Shown one piece after another: positions 43,853 to 53,235 of a stretch of DNA of 64,000 bases; position 1 is the first letter of the stretch; each line of letters opens with the position of its first letter. The position numbers and the translations under genes are program-made. The DNA lies in contig JAEURZ010000006.1 of NCBI GenBank assembly GCA_016788905.1, positions 43,414 to 107,413 on the forward strand. Reading direction: 5' to 3'. Under the pieces are notes generated by a model. The model saw nothing but the letters and a program-made list of their open reading frames with translations, did not search any database and was not told the DNA's origin. Source of the stretch: Elusimicrobiota bacterium (lineage in GTDB: Bacteria > Elusimicrobiota > Elusimicrobia > FEN-1173).

Positions 43853-45837
43853 GCCATCCCCTCCGGGTCAACGTCCAGGCCCACGCCCACGCCGGTCGGA
43901 GGAACAAAAGAATTCGCCCGGGCCATCATGGGGGAGAAACACTCCAAGGACGATTTGAGCACCACCTGCCATTGAGCCCACCCGGCCTTGACCCGGTGAA
44001 ACGCTGGGGCGGGGCCCAGGTAGACGGCACCGATTAAGGGCGGGCCATCCTCCATCCATCGGACAAAGGTTTCCGATCCCTCTTCCGCACTTTTTTCAGT
44101 GCGGGCGCGGATGAGGACATGGGTCATCCGGGTGAAAGGAGGGTAAGCTGATTCTTGACGGTAGGCCATTTCGTTTGTGGCAAAAGCGTCAAAGTTTCTA
44201 TCCGCCGCGGCGCGCAGGGCGTAGTGGTCGGGATGGCGTGTTTGGATCAACACTTCGCCGGGCCGTTCGGCCCGACCGGCTCGTCCCGCCACTTGCATCA
44301 GCAGTTGAAACGTTCGTTCCGCTGCCCGGAAATCGGGGAAAGATAGGGACCGGTCGGCGTCCAAGACCCCCACCAACGTCAGGTGAGGGAAATCATGTCC
44401 CTGGGCAATCATTTGGGTTCCGATGATCATGTCCGCCCGTCCTTCATTCACTTCACGATAAATCCGTTCGTGCCCGTGTCGGCCCGCCACAGCGTCCCGG
44501 TCCCATCGGAGGATTCGGGCTTTAGGAAAAAGAGAGGCAACGTCCGCGGCCACACGTTGAGTCCCTCGCCCAGACATTTTAAATAGGGGTCCGGAGCAGG
44601 CGGGACATGGGTTTGGAAGAGGCGCCGCGTGGTCACAGGAATGACAACGGAGCGTGGCGGGCCCTACGGTTGGGCGGTGAAGCACGAGGCTGACCTGGCA
44701 GTTTGGACAACGGGCAACCCACCCGCATCCCTGACATTCCATATGGGTGGAGTAGCCTCGCCGGTTTAAGAACAACATGGATTGTTCCCCCCGCTCGAGC
44801 CGCTCTCGCAGGGCCGACACCAGCGAATCGGAAAAATACCATCCTTCTTTTCGCATGTCCACCAACCGAACGGTTGGAAACGGCCTGTTTTCAACGCGAC
44901 GTGAAAGAACGAGCCGTTGAATCTCTCCCTTCTGGGCCCGTACGTGGGTCTCGAGCGAGGGGGTCGCACTCCCTAAAATAAAGAGCGCCCCATGGAGGCG
45001 GGCTTTTTCTTCCCCCATGTCCCGGGCGTGGTAGTGGGGGGTATTGTCCTGTTTGTACGAGGTGTCGTGTTCTTCATCTAAAATAATGGTTCCAAGGGGT
45101 GCCATGGGCAAAAAGAGGGCAGACCGCGGGCCCACAATGACACGAGCGGTACCTTCCCGGACGCGACGCCAAACGCGCCACCGTTCCCCGTCCGCCATTT
45201 CGCTGTGCCAAATTTCCAAGGTCTCCCCAAACCAACCTCGCAGGCGGTCTTCCATTTGGGGGGTCAACCCAATTTCCGGAACGAGAAGCAAGGCCCCACG
45301 CCCGGTCTCGAGAGCCGCCGAGATCACCCGCCGATAGACCTCTGTTTTCCCGGAGGCGGCAACCCCTTGAAGGAGGAACCGGTGATGATCGTTGGACCCA
45401 AGCGCGGGAAGGAGAGCTTTCAGCGCGTTGGACTGATCAGCGGTGGGCTGGAAAGGGGTGGGGGACTCTTTCACTCGGAGGGGACGGGAAGAGGGGCGTT
45501 TCGGGGGCTGGCGCCGACCCAAGGGAAAAACCGTGAACAGGGCTTCCCCGAGGGAACAGGCGGTGCGTTGGCTCATCCAATGGGCCAAGGCCAAATCCCG
45601 ACTCTCTAATACGGGTTCGGGCTCAACCAATCCGTCAAGTTCTTTTAAATCGGAAGGGGAAAGACCGCCCGCTTCCGGTTCATGCAATCGGAGCACGATC
45701 CCCATTTGGCGTGCCCGTCGACCGAACGGGGCCCACACGCGGTGGCCGGGTCGAACACTTTTGTCCAATGCGGGGGGGATTTTGTAATCAAACACGCGCC
45801 GGAGCGGAATGGGGAAGCCCACTTCGGCCAATGGCAT
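43849..45837 (-). CDS. priA: Primosomal protein N' (replication restart helicase)
   Basis: A 662-residue PriA. The N-terminal DNA-binding domain begins EVGFPIPLRRVFDYKIP, followed by Walker A GVAASGKTEVYRR (Ala-Ala replaces the usual Thr-Gly), the DEEH box in IILDEEHDTSYKQD, GSATPSLET, the zinc-binding region with CQGCGWVARCPNC and CHSCDHAAPLPNPCPAC, and the motif V/VI region MIIGTQMIAQGHDFPHL and QVAGRAGRAERPGEV. The ATG at 45837 is used; a GTG at 45846, two bases after the udg stop, is equally likely. Confidence 0.95.
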   Translation of the reverse strand: MPLAEVGFPIPLRRVFDYKIPPALDKSVRPGHRVWAPFGRRARQMGIVLRLHEPEAGGLSPSDLKELDGLVEPEPVLESRDLALAHWMSQRTACSLGEALFTVFPLGRRQPPKRPSSRPLRVKESPTPFQPTADQSNALKALLPALGSNDHHRFLLQGVAASGKTEVYRRVISAALETGRGALLLVPEIGLTPQMEDRLRGWFGETLEIWHSEMADGERWRVWRRVREGTARVIVGPRSALFLPMAPLGTIILDEEHDTSYKQDNTPHYHARDMGEEKARLHGALFILGSATPSLETHVRAQKGEIQRLVLSRRVENRPFPTVRLVDMRKEGWYFSDSLVSALRERLERGEQSMLFLNRRGYSTHMECQGCGWVARCPNCQVSLVLHRPTVGPATLRCHSCDHAAPLPNPCPACSGPLFKMSGRGTQRVAADVASLFPKARILRWDRDAVAGRHGHERIYREVNEGRADMIIGTQMIAQGHDFPHLTLVGVLDADRSLSFPDFRAAERTFQLLMQVAGRAGRAERPGEVLIQTRHPDHYALRAAADRNFDAFATNEMAYRQESAYPPFTRMTHVLIRARTEKSAEEGSETFVRWMEDGPPLIGAVYLGPAPAFHRVKAGWAQWQVVLKSSLECFSPMMARANSFVPPTGVGVGLDVDPEGMA

Positions 45838-45848
45838 CGGTGGCACGT

Positions 45849-46688
45849 TTACGTTGCGGTGCCCACGGCGGCCGCGAGCGCTGCCTTGAGGTTTTTCATG
45901 TCTTCCCATACATCTTTCTTGAGGGCAGGGTTTCGGAGGAGCGCGGCGGGGTGATAGGTGGGGAGAAACCGAATGGGCGTTGGCAGTCCTTCCACACGAA
46001 AATCCACCCATTTCCCTCTAAATTTCGAAATGGCTTCTTCTGTTTTGAGAAGCGCCTTCCCCGCTGTGGCGCCCAAGGCGACGATGAAGAGCGGCCGGAT
46101 AATACGGATCTGCGCCAAAAGGAATGGGGAACAGACGGCCATTTCCTCGGGTGTTGGAGGACGATCGTTTCCCCTCTTGGTGTTGTCTGACGGGTCAATC
46201 AGGGGATGGCATTTGACCATGTTTGCAATATACACCCATTTCCAGGATGGCTCTTGGGGCAGGCGGGAGAGGTCTGTGGCTGTTAAAATTTTGTCCAGCA
46301 ATTGTCCCGCGGGGCCAACAAAAGGTTCTCCCTTTCGGTCTTCCGCATACCCGGGCCCCTCGCCAACAAAAAGGACTCGGGCGTCGGGGTTTCCCACGCC
46401 ATAGGCCAACTGGATTCGCGATGAACCAAGGGGGCACCTCTGGCAGTCGCCGATGTGGTCCCGTAACCGAGTTAAACGTTCCCCTTTGGAAAGGGAGGTA
46501 TCATCTTGAAAGGTGTCCAACGTTGATGTTGAGGCTGGGGGTTTGGGCGAAGGGGGCTTTTGTTTTTGGGGCGGCGCCACAGAGAGGCTCGGTTTCTTCC
46601 CCGAAAGCAACCGTGCCTTTTTGAGTTCAACCGTTCGGCGCAAGGAAGCCGTTAAATGGGCTAATTCTTCCCGGGGATTATCGGCCAT
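45849..46688 (-). CDS. Uracil-DNA glycosylase, family 4
   Basis: A 279-residue iron-sulfur uracil-DNA glycosylase. An 85-residue Lys/Pro-rich head precedes the catalytic domain, which starts DCQRCPLG. Motif 1 is FVGEGPGYAEDRKGEPFVG, motif 2 is LPTYHPAALLRNP, and Cys of CQRC, KCHP and the CSPFL segment bind the 4Fe-4S cluster. The segment after KCHP has an insertion (LIDPSDNTKRGNDRPPT) relative to the usual KCRPPGNR. It overlaps coaB by 11 bases. Confidence 0.92.
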   Translation of the reverse strand: MADNPREELAHLTASLRRTVELKKARLLSGKKPSLSVAPPQKQKPPSPKPPASTSTLDTFQDDTSLSKGERLTRLRDHIGDCQRCPLGSSRIQLAYGVGNPDARVLFVGEGPGYAEDRKGEPFVGPAGQLLDKILTATDLSRLPQEPSWKWVYIANMVKCHPLIDPSDNTKRGNDRPPTPEEMAVCSPFLLAQIRIIRPLFIVALGATAGKALLKTEEAISKFRGKWVDFRVEGLPTPIRFLPTYHPAALLRNPALKKDVWEDMKNLKAALAAAVGTAT

Positions 46689-47331
46689 GGTTTTGAACGG
46701 AGGTGAGAAGTTTGGCCAGAAGTCGGCGCGCTAAATCGATTTTGCTGCCGCCAAACCGTTCGGGCCTTGTTCCCGGGCGGAGGATCCACGCTTGAGTTCG
46801 TGAGCTTCCGAGAGAAGCGGGTGAATTGGCAACGATGATGTCCAGGTTTTTGGCGGACATCTTTTTCTTCGCGTGGGCCAGGACCTTTTGGGTCTCCAGG
46901 GCGAATCCCGCCAGGCGGGGGAAAGGACCACGCCGTTCCGCGGCCAGTGTTCCCAGAATGTCCGGATTTGGTGTGAGTCGAAGAACCATGGGTCTCCCAT
47001 TCTTTTTGAGTTTGGTCCGCGAAACGGTTATGGGACGCCAATCCGCCACGGCAGCGGCCCCCACCACGGCGTGGGCGCCCCGTGCGGCCCTTCGCGTGGC
47101 GGTCAACATTTCCCGAGCCGTCACCACAGGGATCACCTTTATGTTTTTCGGGAAATCCAGGTTTGTGGGGCCGGCCACGAGAGTCACTTGTGCCCCCGCT
47201 TTTTGAGCGGCCTCCGCCAAAGCCCATCCCATCCGGCCCGATGATTCGTTGGAAAGAAAACGGACAGGATCCAACGCTTCGCGGGTGGGACCAGCGGTAA
47301 TAACCAGCTTCCGATTTTCCCAAGAAAGCAT
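46678..47331 (-). CDS. coaB: Phosphopantothenate-cysteine ligase domain (CoaB), separate gene
   Basis: A 217-residue protein equal to the C-terminal half of CoaBC. It has LVITAGPTREALDPVRFLSN, SSGRMGWALAEAA, AAAVADWRP, LRLTPNPDILGTL, FALET and VANSPASLG. It condenses phosphopantothenate with cysteine. It is in the same frame as coaC, from which only TAA and three sense codons separate it. There is no ribosome-binding site before its ATG, so it depends on re-initiation or read-through. Confidence 0.88.
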   Translation of the reverse strand: MLSWENRKLVITAGPTREALDPVRFLSNESSGRMGWALAEAAQKAGAQVTLVAGPTNLDFPKNIKVIPVVTAREMLTATRRAARGAHAVVGAAAVADWRPITVSRTKLKKNGRPMVLRLTPNPDILGTLAAERRGPFPRLAGFALETQKVLAHAKKKMSAKNLDIIVANSPASLGSSRTQAWILRPGTRPERFGGSKIDLARRLLAKLLTSVQNHGR

Positions 47332-47340
47332 CGTTGAAAT

Positions 47341-47895
47341 TTATCTTTGCGGTGCCAGGGCTCGAACGAGTTCCTCCACCAGGGTTCCCGTCTCTAAGAG
47401 GCGACCGAGCCCCTGATCGCCCGATGCCAATGCGCCGGTCTCCGGTCCCAAAAACCGATGACCGAACCCTTTAAGGGTTTCCACATTTCGTCGGGTGGCG
47501 GGGTTGGTCCACATGGGTTCATGCATGGCGGGCGCGAGGAAGACAGGAGCGCGGGTGACGAGGCAAATGGACGTGAGTAAATCGTCCGCTTGGCCACCGG
47601 ACAGGCGGGCCAAAATGTTGGCGGAGGCCGGGGCCACAAGCACCGCGGTGGCCCCTTTGGCTAATTCCAGGTGAGGCATGGCCCCCTCTGGGAGAGAGAA
47701 CGCATCCGTGAGCGCGGGTCGCCCCGTGATGGCGGTGAACGTCAGCGGGGTGATAAACCGTTGCGCGCCCGCTGTGAGCACCGCGGTGACTTGGGCTCCG
47801 GCCTCAATTAACCGCCGAGCGATTTCAGCGGCTTTATACGCCGCCACGCTTCCCGAAACACCAAGGACAATTGTCTTGCCGCTCAATACCGCCAT
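47341..47895 (-). CDS. coaC: Phosphopantothenoylcysteine decarboxylase domain (CoaC), separate gene
   Basis: A 184-residue flavoprotein equal to the N-terminal half of CoaBC. The motifs IVLGVSGSVAAYKA, FITPLTFTAITG, HLELAKGATAVLVAPASANILAR and APAMHEPMWTNPAT are all present. It decarboxylates 4'-phosphopantothenoylcysteine with FMN in CoA synthesis. In most bacteria it is fused to CoaB; here a single TAA in the same frame separates them. Just downstream of rpoZ (13-base gap). Confidence 0.9.
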   Translation of the reverse strand: MAVLSGKTIVLGVSGSVAAYKAAEIARRLIEAGAQVTAVLTAGAQRFITPLTFTAITGRPALTDAFSLPEGAMPHLELAKGATAVLVAPASANILARLSGGQADDLLTSICLVTRAPVFLAPAMHEPMWTNPATRRNVETLKGFGHRFLGPETGALASGDQGLGRLLETGTLVEELVRALAPQR

Positions 47896-47908
47896 GGGTG
47901 GGGGGGGG

Positions 47909-48271
47909 TTACTTTTTCACTGAGCCTGATTCTCCCGCGCCCGCTTTCTCGTTCGTAGGTTCATCTTTCAGACTGATGGTCGGGAAAGTGAAATCCAAAT
48001 CCTTCTTTTCCGTTTTAGGGGGTGGGGGAAGTTTTTCAATGTCTTCTAAAGAAACCTTTTTTCCTAAAATTTCCCGTAGGGATTGGGCCAAAAGTTCTTG
48101 GGGTTGAAGAGTGGACTGGTCTCGATGTTTGATTTCTTTGGCCCAACGGGTCACGAGGGAAATCATGCGGTACTTGTCGTGAGTGACGGTGAGGAGCAGT
48201 TGGCTGAGCGGGGCATCTAAATTGACGGCCGCATCAGCCGTCGTCAGTTCGATTTTTTCCTTTTTAGTCAC
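47909..48271 (-). CDS. rpoZ: RNA polymerase omega subunit
   Basis: A 120-residue protein placed between gmk and coaC, the usual position of rpoZ. LLTVTHDKYRMISLVTRWAKEIKHRD resembles the omega helix that contains the KY/RLV...A.RA pattern; TLQPQELLAQSLREILGKKV follows. The remaining 45 residues are Pro/Lys rich. Omega helps assemble the beta-prime subunit. The assignment rests on context plus weak sequence similarity. Confidence 0.75.
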   Translation of the reverse strand: MTKKEKIELTTADAAVNLDAPLSQLLLTVTHDKYRMISLVTRWAKEIKHRDQSTLQPQELLAQSLREILGKKVSLEDIEKLPPPPKTEKKDLDFTFPTISLKDEPTNEKAGAGESGSVKK

Positions 48272-48297
48272 GTGGGGAATCCTCCTCGAATAAAACG

Positions 48298-48906
48298 CTA
48301 AAGTGTGGGCGCCCAGCCCGATTCTTGCAGACCAAGGCGGGGGACGCGTCGTTGTTCGGCACGAAGGATCGCCAGTAGGTCTTCCAGGGCGTCTTCGATA
48401 TGATCGTTTGTTACCAGGTAGTCGTAATGCGCCGCTTGTTCCATTTCCGCCCGGGCGTTGGCCAGTCGCCGTTGAATCGTGGTTTCATCGTCTTGGTTAC
48501 GGCCCCGCAACCGTTCTTCCAACACTTTCCACGAGGGGGGGGCGATAAAAACCAACACGCTCTCGGGAAACACTTTCCTGACCGACTGGGCGCCCTGAGT
48601 ATCAATGTCCATCACCACGTTCAACCCTTCGGACAGATGGGCTTCAATCGGGGCTTTAGGTGTTCCATAATAATTCCCATGGACCTCAGCCCATTCCAGC
48701 AACTCTTTCTGCTGAATCTTTGTTTTAAACGCCGGTTCTGAAACGAAAAAATAGTCCTGGCCATCCACCTCCAGCGGCCGGGGTCCTCGCGTGGTGCAAG
48801 ACACCGAAAGGCGCACATCCGCCCGCCGGTCGACCAGCGCTTGGCAAAGAGTGGACTTCCCGGCGCCCGAAGGAGCCGAAAGGACGAGCACGATTCCGTT
48901 TGACAT
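48298..48906 (-). CDS. gmk: Guanylate kinase
   Basis: A 202-residue guanylate kinase of normal length. P-loop APSGAGKSTLCQAL, GMP-binding SVSCTTRGPRPLEVDGQDYFFV, EVHGNYYGTPKAPI, VMDIDTQGAQSVRK and the lid R-x-R-x-Q-D-D-E segment are all present. It makes GDP from GMP. It leads the gmk-rpoZ-coaC-coaB-udg-priA operon. Confidence 0.96.
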   Translation of the reverse strand: MSNGIVLVLSAPSGAGKSTLCQALVDRRADVRLSVSCTTRGPRPLEVDGQDYFFVSEPAFKTKIQQKELLEWAEVHGNYYGTPKAPIEAHLSEGLNVVMDIDTQGAQSVRKVFPESVLVFIAPPSWKVLEERLRGRNQDDETTIQRRLANARAEMEQAAHYDYLVTNDHIEDALEDLLAILRAEQRRVPRLGLQESGWAPTL

Positions 48907-48958
48907 GGGGTAGGTTCTTTAAACCTTTTGAATTATATCAGATTTCGTCCCAATTCCG

Positions 48959-49870
48959 CTAATTCGGTAAAAGTTCCTTCTCAGTGAGGGTCAGCCAGAC
49001 GACGGGTTGAGACAGAGAAAAGAGGTGAGGATCTTCGTCCCGTTGAAAAAGCGTGCGGGGGGAATCGCCTTGGATTTCCTTGAGCACACGTAAAACGTGA
49101 TTTTTTCCGGAAGATAAAATGACGACGATTTCGCGTGAAGGGAGGTTCCTCTTCTCGGCTAAAAGGGCCACGGATTCCGGCGGGTCCACAAATTCATCGG
49201 CGCTTACATAGCGAAGGCTGTTGACCCGTTCGTCCACAATCTCGGAATTGGCGGGTTTTCCGTTCACGGTCCAGGAGGTGGAACTTCGCTCCACGCGGAG
49301 GCTTGTTTTTCCCCGGCGAACTTCAACCGCCTGAACGGCCTCATCGGCGGGAAGGGGGAGCAAGCGTGTTTCACGCCAAGCGTGGAGATCGGCTTCCGCA
49401 TAAGCTCGGCTCAGTCCCTTGGCCAAATAGACCTCCGAACCCGTTTCCAATCGAACGAAGACGTTTCCGCCCGTTGGGGAGTCCTTCCCGATGATCCATC
49501 CTTGGGGTTCTTGGGCACCTTCTCCCCACACTTTTAAGAGAATTCCCTGGGCGTTGTCCAGGCGATACAGGGCATGACTTTCCGGTCGGTGGCTGATCAC
49601 TTTTTCCAGGGTCAGAGAACGCAGGCCGGCCAGAAAGCTCACCACGCTTCCTTCATTCGCGGGGACGTTGACAGGCGAGGTCACTCTCCATCCTGTTTCC
49701 ATTGATTCCATTGTGATGGAGTGGGCTGGGCGGGTGAGAGAAAACCGTTGAATTTTTTCAGGCACATCCGGTGTTTTGGGTCCGGAGGGGGGGCGGGGGA
49801 TAAGAACAAGGATATAGGCCGCCGCCAGAACAAAAAGAACCACGGCCAAGGTCCGGAGGTATTTAGGCAT
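48959..49870 (-). CDS. DUF4340-type membrane-anchored protein
   Basis: A 303-residue protein with one N-terminal membrane helix (about residues 6-25) and an exported beta-rich domain. The layout (FSLTRPAHSITMESMETGWRVTSPV, GLRSLTLEKVIS, YRLDNAQGILLKVW, GWIIGKDSPTGGNVFVRLETGSEVYL) matches DUF4340 proteins that accompany Gld-type ABC systems. The ATG at 49870 overlaps the upstream GldG gene by 8 bases. It is the last gene of the four-gene exporter operon. Confidence 0.82.
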   Translation of the reverse strand: MPKYLRTLAVVLFVLAAAYILVLIPRPPSGPKTPDVPEKIQRFSLTRPAHSITMESMETGWRVTSPVNVPANEGSVVSFLAGLRSLTLEKVISHRPESHALYRLDNAQGILLKVWGEGAQEPQGWIIGKDSPTGGNVFVRLETGSEVYLAKGLSRAYAEADLHAWRETRLLPLPADEAVQAVEVRRGKTSLRVERSSTSWTVNGKPANSEIVDERVNSLRYVSADEFVDPPESVALLAEKRNLPSREIVVILSSGKNHVLRVLKEIQGDSPRTLFQRDEDPHLFSLSQPVVWLTLTEKELLPN

Positions 49871-51473
49871 TCGGAGGTATCTCCCGACGCGAATAAATCC
49901 CGTGAATCTTTTCACGGGTTCGGACACGATTTTGCCAGTGAAGGAATCCCGCCAAGATGACCAGGAAAGGAACAAAGAAGTATCCCACGACTTTAATCAA
50001 GGGACGTCCCCAGGGGGGGACGGGTTTTAACGGGCGGAACGGTGAACTTTTGGGCGGAATGGAAAGATAATTTCCGTCCTGAGTTAACCATCGGGCCAGG
50101 GAAAGAAGAAAAAGGGGATTGCCCGGAGCGTTGGGTATTTGTGGATTGGCAAAAAAGGATGTCCCGATCACCACCAGTTTAATCTGGGGGGCGGGTTGTT
50201 GGGGTTCCCGGAAAGAAACGGTGGACCCTTCCACCAGCGCGGCCAGAGTGAAGGGGCCCAGGTCCTTGTCCCGCCCCACGCGCTTAAAGGATGTGGGAGG
50301 TTCGGACTCCATCTGTTTTTGAATGTTCGGTGGGTCCACGTTGTAAAAGCCCGGCCAAACCCAACTGTTCGGTGAGGATCGAGCCATCCAGGTGAAGGTT
50401 AAGGTGGAGGGGGACCCTAGCGTTGACGTTAAAGCGCTAGCGAAAGGGAAACTTAAGACGTCAATCCCTTTCAGGGCTTGGTTCTCCCGCTGAAGCGCGT
50501 CCGCCATAATGAAAGGAAAATATTTAACCAAGAAGGCGGACCCTTTCGATTGCATCCCAATGTTACGGCATTGGTTGTCCATGACGAATTCCCGTTCCAC
50601 GCGTATCCCGTAATGTTCCAAGAACGATTCTAAACCTGTGTCCTGTGCCATGGATCGGAAATTTTGGGGAAAGACGACCCGGCGGTTGAGCGCGACCACG
50701 AGAGGTATTCCCGAAGAAACATACGTGTCCAAAACAGAAAGCTCCTCTTCCGACAACTTGGACTGGGGACCCAATAGAAAGATCGCGTCGGGTGTGAGGC
50801 CCGAATCGAGGGTGCTCAATTGAGTGGGTTCCACATGGAACTCTTCAAAGAGACGGCCCGCAGGACCCTCCTTGATGAAGTTGGGAGACACCTCGTTGTG
50901 ATTCGAAATGAAAAATAAGGTTTTCTTTTTCTCCTGACTCATCACACGGATTCGGCTGGCTAATTCGTATTCCAGGGTGTTGACGTCCTGAACAAAAGGA
51001 ATGATGTCTTGTTTGTCTTGATAGTGGATAACCATTGCGATATAGCCTTCGCGAACCTGGAATTGGTCCGCGCTCTCCTGGGTGAAACGTCCCGGCTGGA
51101 TGTTCAAGCGGCGGAATTCTCGGTCCATTTCATCCGACCCGTTTGGGGCAATGGTTTCCAGTGAAATCTTTCCTCGGCTGGAGGAACGCCATTCATTCAG
51201 CAAATCCTGGATATAGCGTCCCTGGCTCTCGTAGGGTTGAGGCAAACCCGGGGAGAGATACAACCGAATAAACACAGGATCTTCCAGTCCGTTCACCAGG
51301 TCCACGCTCGCCTGGGAAAGCGAATACCGTCCACCCGACGTCCAATCCCATCGGGCAAAAAAATGGTTTCCCAAAAGGTTAGCGAAAATCAGTGCTCCCA
51401 GGACCAACAGAACCCCGGTCCCGGAAAGAAGGCTCAAACGGAATTGACGTTGGTTGTGCGCGGGGAGGCTCAT
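49863..51473 (-). CDS. GldG-like auxiliary protein of ABC transporter
   Basis: A 536-residue protein with membrane helices at both ends and a GldG/IFT52-like extracytoplasmic domain between them. It shows RYSLSQASVDLVNGLEDPVFIRLYLSP, an EYELASRIRVM stretch, the TLFFISNHNEVSP strand and IPLVVALNRR. In Bacteroidetes GldA-F-G support gliding, but relatives occur widely without gliding. The ATG at 51473 overlaps the permease stop by ATGA and has GGAGA 8 bases before it. Confidence 0.87.
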   Translation of the reverse strand: MSLPAHNQRQFRLSLLSGTGVLLVLGALIFANLLGNHFFARWDWTSGGRYSLSQASVDLVNGLEDPVFIRLYLSPGLPQPYESQGRYIQDLLNEWRSSSRGKISLETIAPNGSDEMDREFRRLNIQPGRFTQESADQFQVREGYIAMVIHYQDKQDIIPFVQDVNTLEYELASRIRVMSQEKKKTLFFISNHNEVSPNFIKEGPAGRLFEEFHVEPTQLSTLDSGLTPDAIFLLGPQSKLSEEELSVLDTYVSSGIPLVVALNRRVVFPQNFRSMAQDTGLESFLEHYGIRVEREFVMDNQCRNIGMQSKGSAFLVKYFPFIMADALQRENQALKGIDVLSFPFASALTSTLGSPSTLTFTWMARSSPNSWVWPGFYNVDPPNIQKQMESEPPTSFKRVGRDKDLGPFTLAALVEGSTVSFREPQQPAPQIKLVVIGTSFFANPQIPNAPGNPLFLLSLARWLTQDGNYLSIPPKSSPFRPLKPVPPWGRPLIKVVGYFFVPFLVILAGFLHWQNRVRTREKIHGIYSRREIPPNA

Positions 51474-52186
51474 CGCCATCTCCGGGCGTTAAAACTCGCC
51501 AAGGTTCCCGTCAAAGCCAGGAAGGTCCCCGATAAAAAATAGAGGATATCTCGGGTGTCCACCACGCCCTTTAAAAACCCTTCGAAGTGCCGGTTCACTC
51601 CCAGGAAAGACAACAGTTGGCCTGGTACGCCAGGCATGTAATCCGCGGCCTGTCCCACCATGAAGAACGCAAAACAAAACAGAAAGCCGAGCAGGAACCC
51701 GACCACTTGACTTCGGGTGAATGAGGAAGCCAACAGGCCAAGCGATCCGTAGAACGCGCCCAGAAGGATCGTCCCAAAAAAACCGCCAGCCATTTGTCCG
51801 AAATCCGGGGGGCCCAACGCGATTAAGATACCGAAATAGGGGAGGGAGAATAGGACCATGATCAGCCAAATTGAAAGAATAGCCCCGTATTTCCCCATCA
51901 CAATTTCGGCGTCATCCAGGGGGAGTGTGGCGAGTGTTTCGATGGTCCCTGTCTTGAACTCCTCGGAAAAAAGGCGCATGGTCAAGGCGGGCACGAAAAT
52001 TCCAAGCATCAGGGGCAGTGTTCCGAAAAAAGAGTCCAGGTTGGCTTGGCCCCCTAAGAAAAGGGAGCTGGTAAAAAACCAGCCTTGCAACAAAAAGAAA
52101 AGAACAAGAACAATGTACGGCATGGGGGAGTTAAAGGATTCTTTCCACTCTTTCTTCGTCAAAAGCCAGGCCCGAGAAACCCTCAT
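51470..52186 (-). CDS. ABC-2 type permease (GldF-like)
   Basis: A 238-residue membrane protein with six predicted helices. After a short cytoplasmic start (RVSRAWLLTKKEWKESFNSPMPYIV) it has LFSEEFKTGTIETLATLPLDDAEIVMGK, the typical ABC-2 cytosolic loop, and FFGTILLGAFYGSLGLLASSFT. It overlaps the ATPase gene by ATGA and would form the channel with it. Confidence 0.9.
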   Translation of the reverse strand: MRVSRAWLLTKKEWKESFNSPMPYIVLVLFFLLQGWFFTSSLFLGGQANLDSFFGTLPLMLGIFVPALTMRLFSEEFKTGTIETLATLPLDDAEIVMGKYGAILSIWLIMVLFSLPYFGILIALGPPDFGQMAGGFFGTILLGAFYGSLGLLASSFTRSQVVGFLLGFLFCFAFFMVGQAADYMPGVPGQLLSFLGVNRHFEGFLKGVVDTRDILYFLSGTFLALTGTLASFNARRWR

Positions 52187-53112
52187 TTCGCCTCCGTGAA
52201 TTGTCGGAAAATATCGTCCAAGGCGGCGGTGGGACGGCGCAGTTCCATGAGGGGCCATCCGGTTTCCGCGGCCAGGCGACCCATCTGCTCCCGCAAGTCT
52301 TCGGAAGCGGAGACGCGAAACCCAGGGCAACCGGGTTCCGCGTCGTCAATATGTTCCACCGCGGTCACCCCCGGAAGGGACCGCAGTTTTGCAGACACCC
52401 GATCGGCGGGGCCCCTCAGTCGGACGTAAAAGGTTTGGGTCCTCGTGACCCCTTTTTGTAACTCCTCTAGGGTTCCCTGAGCCGCAATTTTTCCCTTGTG
52501 GATAATCAAGATCCTGTCGCAAATTTTCTGGGCTTCCGGCAGAATATGGGTGGAGAGGAGGACGGTTTTCTTCTCCTTCAAGCGGAGGATCAGATCACGC
52601 ACCTCTTTTTGTTGGTTGGGATCAAGCGCTGACGTAGGCTCGTCTAAAATGAGGATTTGGGGGTCGTGCAAAATGGCCAGGGCCAACCCCAGTCGTTGAC
52701 GGTAACCCTTTGAGAGTTCGCCCACGTCTTTCGACATAACCTCCAACAAGGAGCACTGTTCCGCCACTTCATCAATCCGGCTGTCCATCCTGTTTTCAGG
52801 GATTTCCCTGAGTCGGGCGAAAAGTCGAAGCGATTCCCATACCCCCAGGGATTCGTAAAGAGGGTTAGCTTCCGAAAGATATCCCACGCGACGACGAACG
52901 TCCATGGGATTTTCTTGGACATCCCATCCCCCCATTTTTATAACGCCTGAGGTGGGCGGAAGGTAGCCCGTCAGAACACGAAGGGTTGTGCTTTTTCCCG
53001 CCCCGTTGGGACCCAGAAGACCGACCACTTCGCCTGGGTTTACGGTAAAGGAAACATCGGTCACGGCCCGGGTGGATCCGTATTCTTTTGTCAGGTTTTT
53101 AACATCAATCAT
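52183..53112 (-). CDS. ABC transporter ATP-binding protein (GldA-like)
   Basis: A 309-residue ABC ATPase: Walker A GPNGAGKSTT, Q-loop residue in a shortened VGYLSEANPLYESL segment, signature LSKGYRQRLGLA, Walker B LILDEPTSALDP and H-loop LSTHILPE. The C-terminal 90 residues form the extra domain common in GldA/NatA-type ATPases. In the Q-loop, GYLSEAN stands in place of the more usual Y-x-P/Q-x arrangement found in this clade, which commonly has E. First gene of the operon, with a promoter upstream. Confidence 0.92.
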   Translation of the reverse strand: MIDVKNLTKEYGSTRAVTDVSFTVNPGEVVGLLGPNGAGKSTTLRVLTGYLPPTSGVIKMGGWDVQENPMDVRRRVGYLSEANPLYESLGVWESLRLFARLREIPENRMDSRIDEVAEQCSLLEVMSKDVGELSKGYRQRLGLALAILHDPQILILDEPTSALDPNQQKEVRDLILRLKEKKTVLLSTHILPEAQKICDRILIIHKGKIAAQGTLEELQKGVTRTQTFYVRLRGPADRVSAKLRSLPGVTAVEHIDDAEPGCPGFRVSASEDLREQMGRLAAETGWPLMELRRPTAALDDIFRQFTEAK

Positions 53113-53144
53113 GGAAGCGCGGGTGTCATAGTTTTAGTGAAAAA

Positions 53145-53173
53145 ATAGTAGAAATACAAAAAACAAAAATCAA
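53145..53173 (-). promoter_or_regulatory. Promoter of the Gld-like ABC operon
   Basis: On the minus strand TTGATT (53173-53168) and TACTAT (53150-53145) with a 17-base AT-rich spacer, 33 bases before the ATG. Confidence 0.6.
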
Positions 53174-53235
53174 CTGCGGTTTGCTCAGGATAGTGGTAGT
53201 ATGATCTCCGAGGAAATATCTACAACCGTCACATC

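Noticed and set aside
46678..47895. CoaBC split as a frameshift pseudogene
   Set aside because: The two parts are in the same frame and both have complete motifs, so only a stop codon separates them and neither looks decayed.
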